The position numbers and the translations under genes were made by a program. From Xylocopilactobacillus apicola (GTDB taxonomy: Bacteria; Bacillota; Bacilli; Lactobacillales; Lactobacillaceae): 64,000 nt of DNA. The stretch is taken from contig NZ_AP026802.1 of assembly GCF_033095985.1 (NCBI RefSeq), forward strand, positions 1,550,001 to 1,614,000, given 5' to 3'. This document shows, piece after piece, positions 46,096 to 54,995 of the stretch (position 1 is the stretch's first letter; every line of letters starts with the position of its first letter). Below the pieces are notes generated by a model. It worked only from the letters and a program-made list of their open reading frames with translations, ran no database searches and was not told the DNA's origin.

Positions 46096-49000
46096 TTAAG
46101 GTGTAGCTCCAACTAAAGTCCAGGTTAGTTTCGCACCGTACGAACGCCCGTTAACTCGGCTATCCGGTCGAAGACGAGAGATTACCAATTTTTGATCTGA
46201 GTTAATAAGTCCATTACCCGTTAAAATGTCAAAATCATGGTTGCCCGTTCCCTGACTAATTGTATTCGAAGTTTCTACCAAATCTGTAAATATATTACTC
46301 GACTGATCTAGCAAACCTAAATCAATCAAATCGGTTGGAATTATAGCATTCCCTGGATTAGTCTCTTGAAATTTAGAAGCCTGAACTGATACTGACCACT
46401 GGGGACTTTGATCAACTCGATCATCAAGAACTTTAACTAAATAATTCTGGGTATCTTTTGAGTTTAAATATCCAGTGTTATAAGAGCCGTAGCGACCAAA
46501 ATTAAGCGCAGTCGGATTATTTGAAGAATCATGTGGCATCTCAAATTTCAGAGAATCACTTCTCAACTCAATTGTGGCATCTTTACTAACTGTCGTTTCA
46601 GCTGGTGGCGTTGCACCCGTTGCAATGCTGTATTTAATATTATTAACTTTTTGCCCAAAAGCACTAGCATTATTAGTCATTTGGTCGCTAATATCAGTAG
46701 TCGTGCCATCAGAATTAATTCTTAATGCTCGCGCTCCGTTAGGATTTGCTGTCTTAACCCAATTCTGCCACTGGATATCAGTCCAATTGTCAGAGCCGCT
46801 TGGAATTTTATTAATTGCATTTGGGTTTTTTATTTCAATGAAAACTGGCGATGCAGAAATTGTGACCTGTCCCTTCACGACTGTCGTGTTACCAGATGGA
46901 TCTTTAACATTAACATAAACGTCTTTAACTCCTGGCGTCTGCCAAAAAGCGTTATCAGAAGCTAGATTTTGCGCAGCAAACGTAAAAGTATAGTCATTGA
47001 GCTTAGTAAAAGCGTTGGAGTTAATGTCTGGGTGTAAATCACTCAAATGAGTTAGCCCTGTCACTAAATCTTGGGAAGTATCAACAAATCCCTTAGGATC
47101 CAACACTGGTTGATCAACAACGGTATAACGCATGGGTGCCTCTTTAGCAATTGGTTCAGTTCGATCAAGCACTGCTAAATTTGTCACATTGTAATTCCCA
47201 GCCTTAAAGGCAAAAGCCTGAATTCGACCATTTTCATCAGGTCTGGTATTTGTCAAATCATTTAGATCGCTTGCCATAAAAGTTTTTTGCACACCAGAAA
47301 CTTTTGGTAAAGTCACCGTAAATGATCCATCAACAGCTGTCATCGCCGAGAACTTAGATTTTATATCAATACCTGAACTTGATAAATCACTCCACATTGA
47401 ATCTGGCTCAACGGTATTAGAAAAAGGTTGATCTAAATCAACTAATCCTACTTCACTTGCTGCATCAGTGTTTTTGACGTGCCCGCTAAGCCGGACGTAT
47501 GCTCCTTCCAATGGAATATAGTCGCCATTAGGGTCATTAATATTATCAGTAACTACTTTACCAGTAATTTGGTAAGAATTTGGATCGCTTACTGGTCCGT
47601 CAACTGGTTGGGAAGTAAAGTCTTTAAAATAAACAGTCGGAATGTAATGGAACATTACTCTTTGGAATTTATTCGTATTATAGTTGGTCCGCATATCTGC
47701 AATGTCGATTGGAAAAAGCGAGGAAGCCGTCGAATCAATATTTAAAAAACCTGCCGAATTATAGTCGGCTACAAAATTAAAAATTGACTGCCATAAGTAA
47801 TCTTTTCCATCCGTATTATCGAAAGGATCTGGATTCACCCCAGATGATGCATGTCCTCGATTCCAAGCATAAACGTCCATATTTTGAACATGCATCTGGC
47901 CGGGATTCATTGAAATCAAATTGGTATTTGCTTGAGTTCCATTGTATTGGATATTAACCATCCTTGCCCGATTAAATTCAAAAGTAGCATTACTGCCAAG
48001 CTGAATCAAGGAGCGAGCGCCTGTATAAATTCCATCACCTTGTAAATCAAAAGTTCCAGGCTGAGCAACGCTTACTTTTGCGCTATTATCCATAAACAAC
48101 ACCGGTCGTGTGCTCATGTCTGCATTAGTCGATTTGATGTTAAACTTGCCCCATTTTCCCACAGTAAGAGCTGCTCCCGCACCTAAACCGACTGATCCGC
48201 TGCTTAAACCGGCTGAAGCAATTGGACCACTTTGAGTTCCATTAAGTGTTGCATAGTCGTCAACCTTTATATTCGGATTAAATCCCCCTTGGGGCGTTAA
48301 ATTAATCAAGTCACGAGTGTAATTCGGATTATGTGTGATATTGTTTGAGTTTGTGTCACCACCAGAAGAAGTATTTTTAAACTCATAAGCGTTAACATTT
48401 AACACCGCATGGGGATGAACTTCTAACTCTCCACTCCATAACTGAATCGTTGCGCTATAGGAATATTCAATAACTGATCCTTGGTTTGTTGAAGATACAT
48501 TTACCTCAGAATAATCCATCACATTAACATTACAAGGTTTCCCATCGTGAAGATAGTAACCCACAACGAAAGCACCATCAGTTGGTGTAAAACCGTCAAA
48601 CTTCGTATTGTAAGCAAAAGTTACGTTGTAGCTCTCCATAATTTGCTGGCAATAATATGTCTCCGTCGAACCCGCAGGAGCATTTGTTGGTAGATGCCCG
48701 TAAGCGTAAGTCATTTTGCCTGGCTGAGCATTGTCATAAATTAGACCATTACTGTTTGTCGCACCACTGCTTACTGGTTGCAAAGTTTGATAAGAGATAG
48801 ACGGCTTAATATCATTGTATCCAGTAAAAATTATATCTGTATAATATGAAGCTGCTAATTGAGAACCGTGATATTGAATATTACGATAAACAACAGTTTT
48901 GTCTACTGTATTCCCAACCGCCGAACCAGGGCCAAAATAATCTGTCCCTTGCAAAATTATATTATTAAAAACAAACTTAGATTTAAAATAATTACTGTTT

Positions 49001-49707
49001 AGATCGATTCGAGCCGCGTTATAAGAACCGTTAAAATCCAAAGTGTGTTTAGTACTTGTCGGATCTCTCGGATCAATTCCATCAATCACAATATTACGAT
49101 TAGGAACGTAATTTCCTGTCATACCAACTAAATTAGTAAAGCTTTGATAGCCATTAACTGTGGTTCCATAAGTAAAAACGATATCTTTAGTTAGGACAAT
49201 ATGAGTAATATTGACTTGCGCAACTGCACCAGACCCATCTCCAGCAAATATTGGATAGGCATCACTGGATTTGTATGCTCCTTTTCGACCCCAAAGTGCA
49301 TTTAAAAGTTCATCTGGCGTTGATACATACGCAGTTTCACCTTCTAATTTATACCTTTGAATCTGACCATAAACATCGCCATCAGTTAAACGCTGCTTAA
49401 TTTGAGCATCAGTTTCTGGTTGAGTCTTGACTCTAAACTTTGCAATATTAGCTGGATCATCAGGATCTGGTGTATCATATTGAGTTCTCGGGTCATCGGT
49501 TGCGCTACTAAAAACATTAGGTAAAATCTCTTTACCATAGAAAGGCGCATAAATATCACCTTTATTAGTACTAGCGGGTGATAAGTCAACCAAATTTGGA
49601 TTAATATTCCCAACCGCTTTCACTTTTAAACTTGGGATAATTATTATTGAAAACAATATCACAATTTTTAAAAGCATTAATCTTAAGTTCTGTTTTTTGA
49701 TAATCAT
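46096..49707 (-). CDS. Large WxL-domain surface protein with predicted beta-helix
   Basis: About 1203 aa. A signal peptide (LKIVILFSIIIIPSLKVKA) is followed by a long region (~150-690) rich in short hydrophobic strands and Asn/Gly turns, as in pectate-lyase-like beta-helix surface proteins (HIVLTKDIVFTYGTTV; NIIL and NIQY repeats). Then come Ig-like or carboxypeptidase-regulatory-like modules (YIPLEGAYVRLSGHV; VDGSFTVTLPKVSG). The last ~190 residues form a canonical WxL domain: SPQWSVSVQASKF and the terminal AKLTWTLVGATP. WxL domains bind peptidoglycan non-covalently. Starts at 49725, 49716 and 49707 are all possible; GGGGA best fits 49707. Its stop lies at the edge of the palindromic element. 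Confidence 0.85.
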   Translation of the reverse strand: MIIKKQNLRLMLLKIVILFSIIIIPSLKVKAVGNINPNLVDLSPASTNKGDIYAPFYGKEILPNVFSSATDDPRTQYDTPDPDDPANIAKFRVKTQPETDAQIKQRLTDGDVYGQIQRYKLEGETAYVSTPDELLNALWGRKGAYKSSDAYPIFAGDGSGAVAQVNITHIVLTKDIVFTYGTTVNGYQSFTNLVGMTGNYVPNRNIVIDGIDPRDPTSTKHTLDFNGSYNAARIDLNSNYFKSKFVFNNIILQGTDYFGPGSAVGNTVDKTVVYRNIQYHGSQLAASYYTDIIFTGYNDIKPSISYQTLQPVSSGATNSNGLIYDNAQPGKMTYAYGHLPTNAPAGSTETYYCQQIMESYNVTFAYNTKFDGFTPTDGAFVVGYYLHDGKPCNVNVMDYSEVNVSSTNQGSVIEYSYSATIQLWSGELEVHPHAVLNVNAYEFKNTSSGGDTNSNNITHNPNYTRDLINLTPQGGFNPNIKVDDYATLNGTQSGPIASAGLSSGSVGLGAGAALTVGKWGKFNIKSTNADMSTRPVLFMDNSAKVSVAQPGTFDLQGDGIYTGARSLIQLGSNATFEFNRARMVNIQYNGTQANTNLISMNPGQMHVQNMDVYAWNRGHASSGVNPDPFDNTDGKDYLWQSIFNFVADYNSAGFLNIDSTASSLFPIDIADMRTNYNTNKFQRVMFHYIPTVYFKDFTSQPVDGPVSDPNSYQITGKVVTDNINDPNGDYIPLEGAYVRLSGHVKNTDAASEVGLVDLDQPFSNTVEPDSMWSDLSSSGIDIKSKFSAMTAVDGSFTVTLPKVSGVQKTFMASDLNDLTNTRPDENGRIQAFAFKAGNYNVTNLAVLDRTEPIAKEAPMRYTVVDQPVLDPKGFVDTSQDLVTGLTHLSDLHPDINSNAFTKLNDYTFTFAAQNLASDNAFWQTPGVKDVYVNVKDPSGNTTVVKGQVTISASPVFIEIKNPNAINKIPSGSDNWTDIQWQNWVKTANPNGARALRINSDGTTTDISDQMTNNASAFGQKVNNIKYSIATGATPPAETTVSKDATIELRSDSLKFEMPHDSSNNPTALNFGRYGSYNTGYLNSKDTQNYLVKVLDDRVDQSPQWSVSVQASKFQETNPGNAIIPTDLIDLGLLDQSSNIFTDLVETSNTISQGTGNHDFDILTGNGLINSDQKLVISRLRPDSRVNGRSYGAKLTWTLVGATP

Positions 49708-49729
49708 ATAGTTCATCTTCCCCACATAA

Positions 49730-50590
49730 ATGCAAAATCCGGCAAAAAAGTCCTTTCCAGATCTTTCTAAAAATTAAAAAAGTAATATAAAGAAACCATT
49801 AATTAAAATGATTTTTTTGAATTATTTAGTTAAGAAACTTGCCTCTAATTAGTGCAAGCCAATCGAAATGTGTAAGCGTTCTAGTTAATTGTCCACTAAT
49901 GTCGAACAAACACTAGTTCAGACGTAAATAACACTTGAAAGAAATTTATACTTTAAATTTCAATAAAAGTTTTTCGTTCTATTCTTAATTATTTGCAATC
50001 AAAGAGAAATTGAATTTAGCTCGTCAAGTCAATCAATTTGATGAAACAAATGAAATTATTTTTGATATTCAGTTTTTCTTTAAACAAATACAAAAATTAT
50101 AGATAGACGGATTTCAACTATTCAGCAAGTTGAAATTTGTTACAAACTTTTTAGGTTAAAATAAATTCCAAAAATGTGTATCTCCTGTTTTAATGCGATT
50201 ATTCGCTGTCAAAACATTCGACAGATTTTCCTTACGGATGATACGCTTACTAAATGATAGTATAATCATATAGGTTATAAATTATAGCACAGGTTATTAG
50301 ATTTGAAATAAAATTTCCTTTTTCGCAATATGTATAATTATAATTGCAAAACAACGCTTCATATTTGTAGTTACTTGAGCAGCTAGGCTTTTTAATAAAA
50401 TTCTTTTTAATAAAAAAACTTATGTTTTTTTTCTTGAAATTTTTTTTGAAAAGTTGAATTACTTCAAGCAATGAAAGACTCCGATACCTATTTACCTTGA
50501 AGCTATTAGTTTATTTAGCTTTATTAATGGCTTGAAAGCTCACTTTTTTTTGAATCCTAATTTGTTTTAAACATTCACGCCAAATCAATT
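49730..50590. other. AT-rich intergenic region, no supported gene
   Basis: About 860 bases of very AT-rich sequence between a surface-protein gene and an ABC operon. A 73-codon minus-strand frame at 50250-50471 has no ribosome site and a Lys/Phe/Asn/Tyr-dominated composition expected of noncoding AT-rich DNA. No known RNA or repeat recognised. Confidence 0.5.
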
Positions 50591-50597
50591 AAAGTCC

Positions 50598-50626
50598 AAA
50601 AAAAATAGAGCTTAGATCAAGCTCTT
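50598..50626 (-). terminator. Terminator of the TrpX-type ABC operon
   Basis: AGAGCTT, loop, AAGCTCT, then ATTTTTTTT on the minus strand. The stop codon of the ATPase gene lies in the hairpin loop. Confidence 0.88.
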
Positions 50627-51384
50627 TCTAAATATTCATATAGTTCTTCTGTCGTAAGATTCTTTTTCTTTTCACCGGCAAAATCTGCTTCAATCTTCCC
50701 TTCCTTCAAAACCAGGAGGCGATTTCCGTATTTAATCGCATCTTCTAATTGATGGGTAATCATTAAGGCTGTCAGATGATCTTCCACAATGTGTTGATCA
50801 GTGGCTGCCATTAACGAAGCTGAAGTATGAGGATCAAGTGCGGCTGTATGCTCATCAAGTAAAATCACATCCGGACGTTTAATTACCGCCATCAGAAAAC
50901 TTAGCGCCTGACGCTGACCACCTGACAGCGAACCCGTTGCGGTATTAAGTCGATCTTCTAAGCCATTATTCATCGTTTTAGCAAGGGTATGAAATTCTTG
51001 CAAGTGAGATTTGAGATTACGCGGCTTTAAAAAGCGATTTTCTCCTCGTTTTAAGGCCAAAAGTAAATTTTCAGCAACTGTCATTCGGGGTGCGGTTCCC
51101 ATTTTCGGATCCTGAAATACACGGCTAAGAAATTCGGGATGAGCTTCTTCGGACAACTTAGTTATGTCTTTGCCTTGGTGAAGTACTTGACCAGAGCTAA
51201 CTGGGATCAAGCCGCTGATAACATTAAAGAGCGTTGACTTACCAGCCCCGTTAGTGCCGACAATCGTAATGAAATCACCTTCATTAATTTCAAGATTAAT
51301 CTGATTTAGAATTGTCAGTTCGTGAGAAGTTCCTTGATTGACTACAGTTGAGACATTTTTTAACGTTAAAATCGGCTTACTCAT
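50617..51384 (-). CDS. ABC importer ATPase (TrpZ-like)
   Basis: 255 aa. Walker A is TIVGTNGAGKSTLFNVI, the signature is GSLSGGQRQALSFLMAV, Walker B is DVILLDEHTAALDP, and the H-loop is LMITHQ. DEHTAALDPHT is typical of the ATPase that accompanies ABC_sub_bind-type binding proteins. It overlaps the permease gene by 8 bases and is the last gene of the operon. Confidence 0.9.
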   Translation of the reverse strand: MSKPILTLKNVSTVVNQGTSHELTILNQINLEINEGDFITIVGTNGAGKSTLFNVISGLIPVSSGQVLHQGKDITKLSEEAHPEFLSRVFQDPKMGTAPRMTVAENLLLALKRGENRFLKPRNLKSHLQEFHTLAKTMNNGLEDRLNTATGSLSGGQRQALSFLMAVIKRPDVILLDEHTAALDPHTSASLMAATDQHIVEDHLTALMITHQLEDAIKYGNRLLVLKEGKIEADFAGEKKKNLTTEELYEYLERA

Positions 51385-52276
51385 GACGTGTTACCCCTTT
51401 TACAATTGTATTTTTAACTCTTAGATGTTTTTCTAACTGTGGAAGCAGCATACAAAGCGCTAAAACGATTGATGATAGTAAGTTTAGATCGTCAGCCTTA
51501 AATCCGAGCTGAAGTACAACTAATAACAGCAAGCGATAAATAATGCTCCCGAGCGCCACTGCCACTAAACGCTGCGGCAAGGTTAATTCGCCAAATAATA
51601 CTTCACCAATAATAATCGACGCCAGCGCAATTACGATTGTGCCAATTCCCATGTTGATATCTGCGTATCCGTTGCTTTGAGCGATCAATGCGCCGCATAC
51701 CCCAACAATTCCGTTTGAGATCATCAGTCCCATAATTACCATTCGATCAGTCTTAATTCCTAGCGACTTAGCCATTTGACGATTGTCACCAGTTGCGATA
51801 AAAGCTTGCCCCCAGTCAGTATTCAGAACGAAAATCATCACGATTGTAAAAATAAAGATGACAACCATTCCAACCAAAACACTGTCAAAATATTGCGGTA
51901 AACTGCTTAGAAATTTACTGCTAAAAAGAGTTTTTTGATTCAAAAGAGAGATATTGGATTTGCCCATAATCCTGAGATTGATCGAATATGCAGCAGTCAT
52001 CACCAAGATCCCCGCCAGCAAGCTTGGAATCTTGCCTTTAGTGTATAAAAGACCCGTGATTAAACCAGCAACAACGCCCACTCCGCAAGCCATCATGGTC
52101 GCCAAAAGTGGATTAACCCCGTGAGTAATTGCAGTTACAGCTGTTGCTGCTCCAAGCGGAAACGTTCCTTCCACCGTCATATCAGCAAAATTTAAAATTC
52201 TAAATGTTAAGTAAAGTCCGAGACCTAATAATGCCCATAAAAGCCCTTGTCCAATAGCAGAAACTACTAAATTCAT
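51377..52276 (-). CDS. ABC importer permease (TrpY-like, branched-chain type)
   Basis: 299 aa, about eight or nine membrane segments. LGLYLTFRILNFADMTVEGTF, GLYTKGKIPSLLAGILVMTAAYSINLRIMGKSN and DRMVIMGLMISNGIVGVCGALIAQSNGYADIN are typical of the COG4120 permease group. The start overlaps the binding-protein stop by one base. Confidence 0.9.
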   Translation of the reverse strand: MNLVVSAIGQGLLWALLGLGLYLTFRILNFADMTVEGTFPLGAATAVTAITHGVNPLLATMMACGVGVVAGLITGLLYTKGKIPSLLAGILVMTAAYSINLRIMGKSNISLLNQKTLFSSKFLSSLPQYFDSVLVGMVVIFIFTIVMIFVLNTDWGQAFIATGDNRQMAKSLGIKTDRMVIMGLMISNGIVGVCGALIAQSNGYADINMGIGTIVIALASIIIGEVLFGELTLPQRLVAVALGSIIYRLLLLVVLQLGFKADDLNLLSSIVLALCMLLPQLEKHLRVKNTIVKGVTRHE

Positions 52277-53271
52277 TATTTAAATACCTTCCCTTCCTTA
52301 GTTGCTTCCTGTAAGAAGCGTGTTGGCACTTTTAAGCCTAATTTTTGTGCTTGTTTCAAATTTAAAACTGCTTCGCCGTGCTTAACGTATCTAATTGCGG
52401 TCGTTGCCGGTTTATTCTTGCCTTTCAAAATTGATGCTGTGAGATGTCCGCCAAGTAACCCTAACTTAAATTGATTAATCCCATAAGCTGCCACTCCGCC
52501 TTGCTTGACCATTGTGTCAACAGCTGGAAAAATCGGCTTATTCACTGCATCTGCATTTTTTACTAGCGTCTGCATCGCTCCTGCGATAACGTTATCTTGA
52601 GGAACCATCACTGCATCAACTTTTTGTAGCATCTCTTGGGAGACTTGGTTCAAATCATTGCTATTAGAGATTGAATAAACTTTGATTGGTACTTTTTGTT
52701 CGGCCGCGATTTTAACAATTTGCTTATATTCTGCCGTCGCTGAACTATCACTAGATGTGTAAATTACCCCTAAAGTTTTCAAATCAGGCATGAATTCTTT
52801 GATCAATTTCAGCTGATCTTTAATCGGCGACATGTTGGACACGCCGGTGATGTTTGAACCTGGGTGTTCATAATTCGTCACAAGACCTGCTGATTTCGGA
52901 TCAGTTACCGCCCCCATTACAACGGGAATCTTTTTAGTTAAATTTGCTAAGGATTGTGAAGCTGGAGTGGTAATCCCGAACAAAACATCCGATTTTTCAT
53001 CAACTAACTTAGCAGCCATCGTCTTTAAATTACTTTGATCACCTTGGGCATTTTGATAATCAATCAAAACATTTTTCCCATTGACGTAGCCTTCTTCTTT
53101 CATTCCTTTAGTGAATCCTTCTTGAATCTGATCTAACGCCGGATGATGCATTAATGTCAAAACTCCGACTCGCGCCATTGATTGAGATTTTGAATTCTCG
53201 CCGCTTTCGTTAAAAAAAGCAATTCCTAAAAAAATAACTAAAGCGCTAATTACAGCTAACATTCTTTTCAT
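52276..53271 (-). CDS. ABC substrate-binding protein (TrpX-like)
   Basis: 331 aa, ABC_sub_bind family (periplasmic-binding fold): ARVGVLTLMHHPALDQIQEG, IPVVMGAVTDPKSAGLV, SNITGVSNMSPIKDQLKLIKE, VMVPQDNVI and GGVAAYGIN. The family includes the streptococcal tryptophan transporter TrpX. The frame extends upstream to 53361 through two terminators, so I use the ATG at 53271 with GGTGAGG. The N-terminal segment ends ...FLGIAFFNESG with no lipobox Cys, unusual for a Gram-positive binding protein; it may stay anchored by an uncleaved signal. Confidence 0.88.
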   Translation of the reverse strand: MKRMLAVISALVIFLGIAFFNESGENSKSQSMARVGVLTLMHHPALDQIQEGFTKGMKEEGYVNGKNVLIDYQNAQGDQSNLKTMAAKLVDEKSDVLFGITTPASQSLANLTKKIPVVMGAVTDPKSAGLVTNYEHPGSNITGVSNMSPIKDQLKLIKEFMPDLKTLGVIYTSSDSSATAEYKQIVKIAAEQKVPIKVYSISNSNDLNQVSQEMLQKVDAVMVPQDNVIAGAMQTLVKNADAVNKPIFPAVDTMVKQGGVAAYGINQFKLGLLGGHLTASILKGKNKPATTAIRYVKHGEAVLNLKQAQKLGLKVPTRFLQEATKEGKVFK

Positions 53272-53294
53272 TTTTTCCTCACCTTTCATTAAAT

Positions 53295-53368
53295 AAAAAA
53301 GGAGCCTCCTAAAAGGCTCCCATTGTTGAACAAAAGAAAAAGCCTGCAGGGTATGATCCATGCAGACT
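53295..53368 (-). terminator. Tandem terminators in the trpX leader
   Basis: Terminator 1 (53333-53368): AGTCTGCA with TGCAGGCT (one U-G pair), then TTTTTCTTTT. Terminator 2 (53295-53320): GGAGCCT with AGGCTCC, then T6. Both lie between the leader structure and the ribosome site of the binding-protein gene, so the operon must be transcribed through two stops. Confidence 0.85.
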
Positions 53369-53384
53369 TTATTTTTTGAGTATT

Positions 53385-53452
53385 AGCCGGCACGAATACG
53401 ATCTGATAAATCAGGTCGCATCCATGACGGAATTAACCTGAAATTACCGGCT
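53385..53452 (-). promoter_or_regulatory. Structured RNA leader, three-way junction, candidate attenuator
   Basis: AGCCGG (53447-53452) pairs with CCGGCT (53385-53390). Inside are CAGGT/ACCTG and a CTGAT-TT-ATCAG hairpin. The 5' strand of the closing stem consists of codons 14-15 of the leader peptide, so a ribosome held at the Trp codon would block it. No T-box sequence (GGTGGNACCGCG) is present. Confidence 0.6.
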
Positions 53453-53491
53453 TTGCCAACGAATATTTAAATTCAATTTCAAGTTAATCAT
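53444..53491 (-). CDS. Leader peptide MINLKLNLNIRWQSR
   Basis: 15 codons with a strong GAAGGAG about 7 bases before the ATG, about 30 nt after the predicted transcript start. It has one Trp codon (position 12) and ends where the leader RNA stem begins. Given the tryptophan-type transporter downstream, it probably senses charged tRNA-Trp by ribosome stalling. The single Trp makes this weaker than classical trp leaders. Confidence 0.6.
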   Translation of the reverse strand: MINLKLNLNIRWQSR

Positions 53492-53526
53492 TTCGATACT
53501 CCTTCTGTTCTTCTAAGTTAACATTT

Positions 53527-53555
53527 ATTTTAGCAAGTATCCATTTCAATGTCAA
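53527..53555 (-). promoter_or_regulatory. Promoter of the trpX operon
   Basis: TTGACA (53550-53555), exactly 17 bases, TAAAAT (53527-53532) on the minus strand, just past the stop of the phosphatase gene. Confidence 0.85.
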
Positions 53556-53562
53556 CTAAAAT

Positions 53563-54315
53563 TTACTCTAAATAAAGTTTTTGCAGTTTTTCAATCTTCG
53601 AGGAATCAAAATTCAAAGCTTGCTCTGCGTAATTTAAAATATCCCCGTATTGCTTAATTATCGTGTCTTGAGCACATTTTAGATAACTTGCTTCAACGTT
53701 AGCAGTGACAAGAACGGCTTCTAAAGCCTTGCCCTCGTATCCTTCTTTTTTCATCCGGGCGATAATTCGATCATTTTCAGGCTTGCGATCAACGTTTGTC
53801 TGCATGTAATCTTTCATCACTTCTTCATCATCAACGTCAAGCAACCAGAGAAATATTGCAGCAGCAATTCCTGTCCGATCTTTACCAGAGTAACAATGAA
53901 ATAGAGTAGAGCCCGTTTTATTCTCCAAAAGTAATTCTAAAAATTCTCCGAAGTGTTTTTGCGCTTGCGGATTTAGAACGATCTCTTGATACATATCTTC
54001 CATTTCTTTGGTAACAACATCTGGATCATTTGTATCAGCTGCAGCGTGGAACCCAAGTCCCCTATTTTTATTCATTTCTAAAATATCAAGATTAATATTT
54101 TTAACTCCCGGCAATTGGTCGTCGGGTTCTTTTTCAATTTCAGAACGTTTTCTTAAATCAATTACTTGTTTTAACTGGTAGTCGTTGACTAATTGATCTT
54201 TCATCAACTGGTCGAGATCAACTAATTTACCAGAACGTAAGACGCGCTTTGGCTTTACTTTTAGCCCTTGTTTATTTGGAATTCCACCTAAATCTCGAAA
54301 ATTAACTAATTCCAC
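53563..54315 (-). CDS. Tyrosine-protein phosphatase (Y_phosphatase3 type)
   Basis: 250 aa, same family as the product of 12563-13363. NFRDLGGIPN, LRSGKLVDL, VIDLRKRSEIE and the P-loop TLFHCYSGKDRTGIAAAIFL with nucleophile Cys. GTG start behind GGAG. Single gene; the trpX promoter starts right after it. Confidence 0.9.
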   Translation of the reverse strand: MELVNFRDLGGIPNKQGLKVKPKRVLRSGKLVDLDQLMKDQLVNDYQLKQVIDLRKRSEIEKEPDDQLPGVKNINLDILEMNKNRGLGFHAAADTNDPDVVTKEMEDMYQEIVLNPQAQKHFGEFLELLLENKTGSTLFHCYSGKDRTGIAAAIFLWLLDVDDEEVMKDYMQTNVDRKPENDRIIARMKKEGYEGKALEAVLVTANVEASYLKCAQDTIIKQYGDILNYAEQALNFDSSKIEKLQKLYLE

Positions 54316-54367
54316 TTTAAATTCTCCGTTTTATCAAATTATTGCCGCTCAAAGCAACCGTTTTCTA

Positions 54368-54499
54368 TTATACTTTGATTTCCAGACGTCCAACGAAACT
54401 CATCGTAAAAAGTGTTTCAGTCAAAGAACCATTTAATAAGCCGTAATTTGGATCACAGTCAAAAATCATCGGATATTTGTTTGAAAGATCAGCAATAAT
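54368..54499 (-). pseudogene. C-terminal gene remnant, unknown origin
   Basis: About 43 sense codons (ADLSNKYPMIFDCDPNYGLL then GSLTETLFTMSFVGRLEIKV, stop) with coding-like composition but no start or ribosome site and stops just upstream. The pattern faintly recalls the end of an LD-carboxypeptidase-like protein; I would not rely on it. It marks this stretch as decayed sequence. Confidence 0.4.
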
Positions 54500-54558
54500 C
54501 TATCAATTATTTTTTTATTTTGGTCTAGAATTTTGTTAAAAAATCAAAAACACTTTTT

Positions 54559-54660
54559 CTATTTTTGAGTTTGGTAACCTGAACTCATCGTTGCTTTGCC
54601 GATGACCTTGCTCGTGATATTTTTGGTATTCCCTAAAGATGAAAGGATAATTTCCCTCAT
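54559..54660 (-). CDS. Small ORF of 33 aa at the end of the efflux operon
   Basis: MREIILSSLGNTKNITSKVI onward. GGAGG stands 6 bases before its ATG, which overlaps the stop of the preceding frameshifted gene (ATGA). No family recognised. It could be a small peptide product, an immunity peptide or debris. Confidence 0.45.
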   Translation of the reverse strand: MREIILSSLGNTKNITSKVIGKATMSSGYQTQK

Positions 54661-54892
54661 TTTTCGCCTCCACTATTGGTTTTGACATCAATATAGTTGA
54701 CGTGCATTACCTGATCATTATTTGCCCCACCTGCGCTGATGTTCTCAGTTTCAAATTCTTTTAGCGTTTTGGGATAATTGCTGAGGACGTATTTTTGCGT
54801 GTTATACGAAAACAAAAAATGATCGCAAGAAAAATCACGAGGTGTTCTTTAGAACGAATCTGAACTTTAAGCTGGATCTTTAAATAGCTCAT
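54657..54892 (-). pseudogene. Small single-TM protein with -1 frameshift in a T6 run
   Basis: Starts MSYLKIQLKVQIRSKEHLVI with GGAG 8 bases upstream, then a membrane helix FLAIIF. At T6 (A6 at 54814-54819) the frame breaks; one extra T would continue LFSYNTQKYVLSNYPKTLKE through SAGGANNDQVMHVNYIDV to a stop that overlaps the next small ORF. The restored product is about 78 aa with an extracytoplasmic C-terminus. Function unknown. It lies about 100 bases after a small membrane protein of the MacAB-like operon. Confidence 0.55.
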
Positions 54893-54995
54893 GTTAGTAA
54901 CTCCGCAGGGGAATTTTTTGGAAGATTGTGAGAATAATTGGTGAAGCCGGAAGTAAAAAAAGGAATGTCTGCCTTTAATCATTTAATATGATTCC

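Noticed and set aside
49900-49935. Possible second LexA box near GTCGAACAAACACTAGTTCAG
   Set aside because: The half-sites are not at the right distance for CGAACNNNNGTTCG and no gene start follows.
50250-50471. Minus-strand 73-codon frame rich in Lys, Asn and Phe
   Set aside because: No ribosome site, low complexity and AT-driven composition; no family resemblance.
53272-53361. N-terminal extension of the TrpX-like protein from an ATG at 53361
   Set aside because: The extension reads through two terminators and has no ribosome site; GGTGAGG marks the ATG at 53271.
53272-53520. T-box riboswitch for the trpX operon
   Set aside because: The obligatory GGTGGNACCGCG sequence is missing, whereas it is clear before valS.
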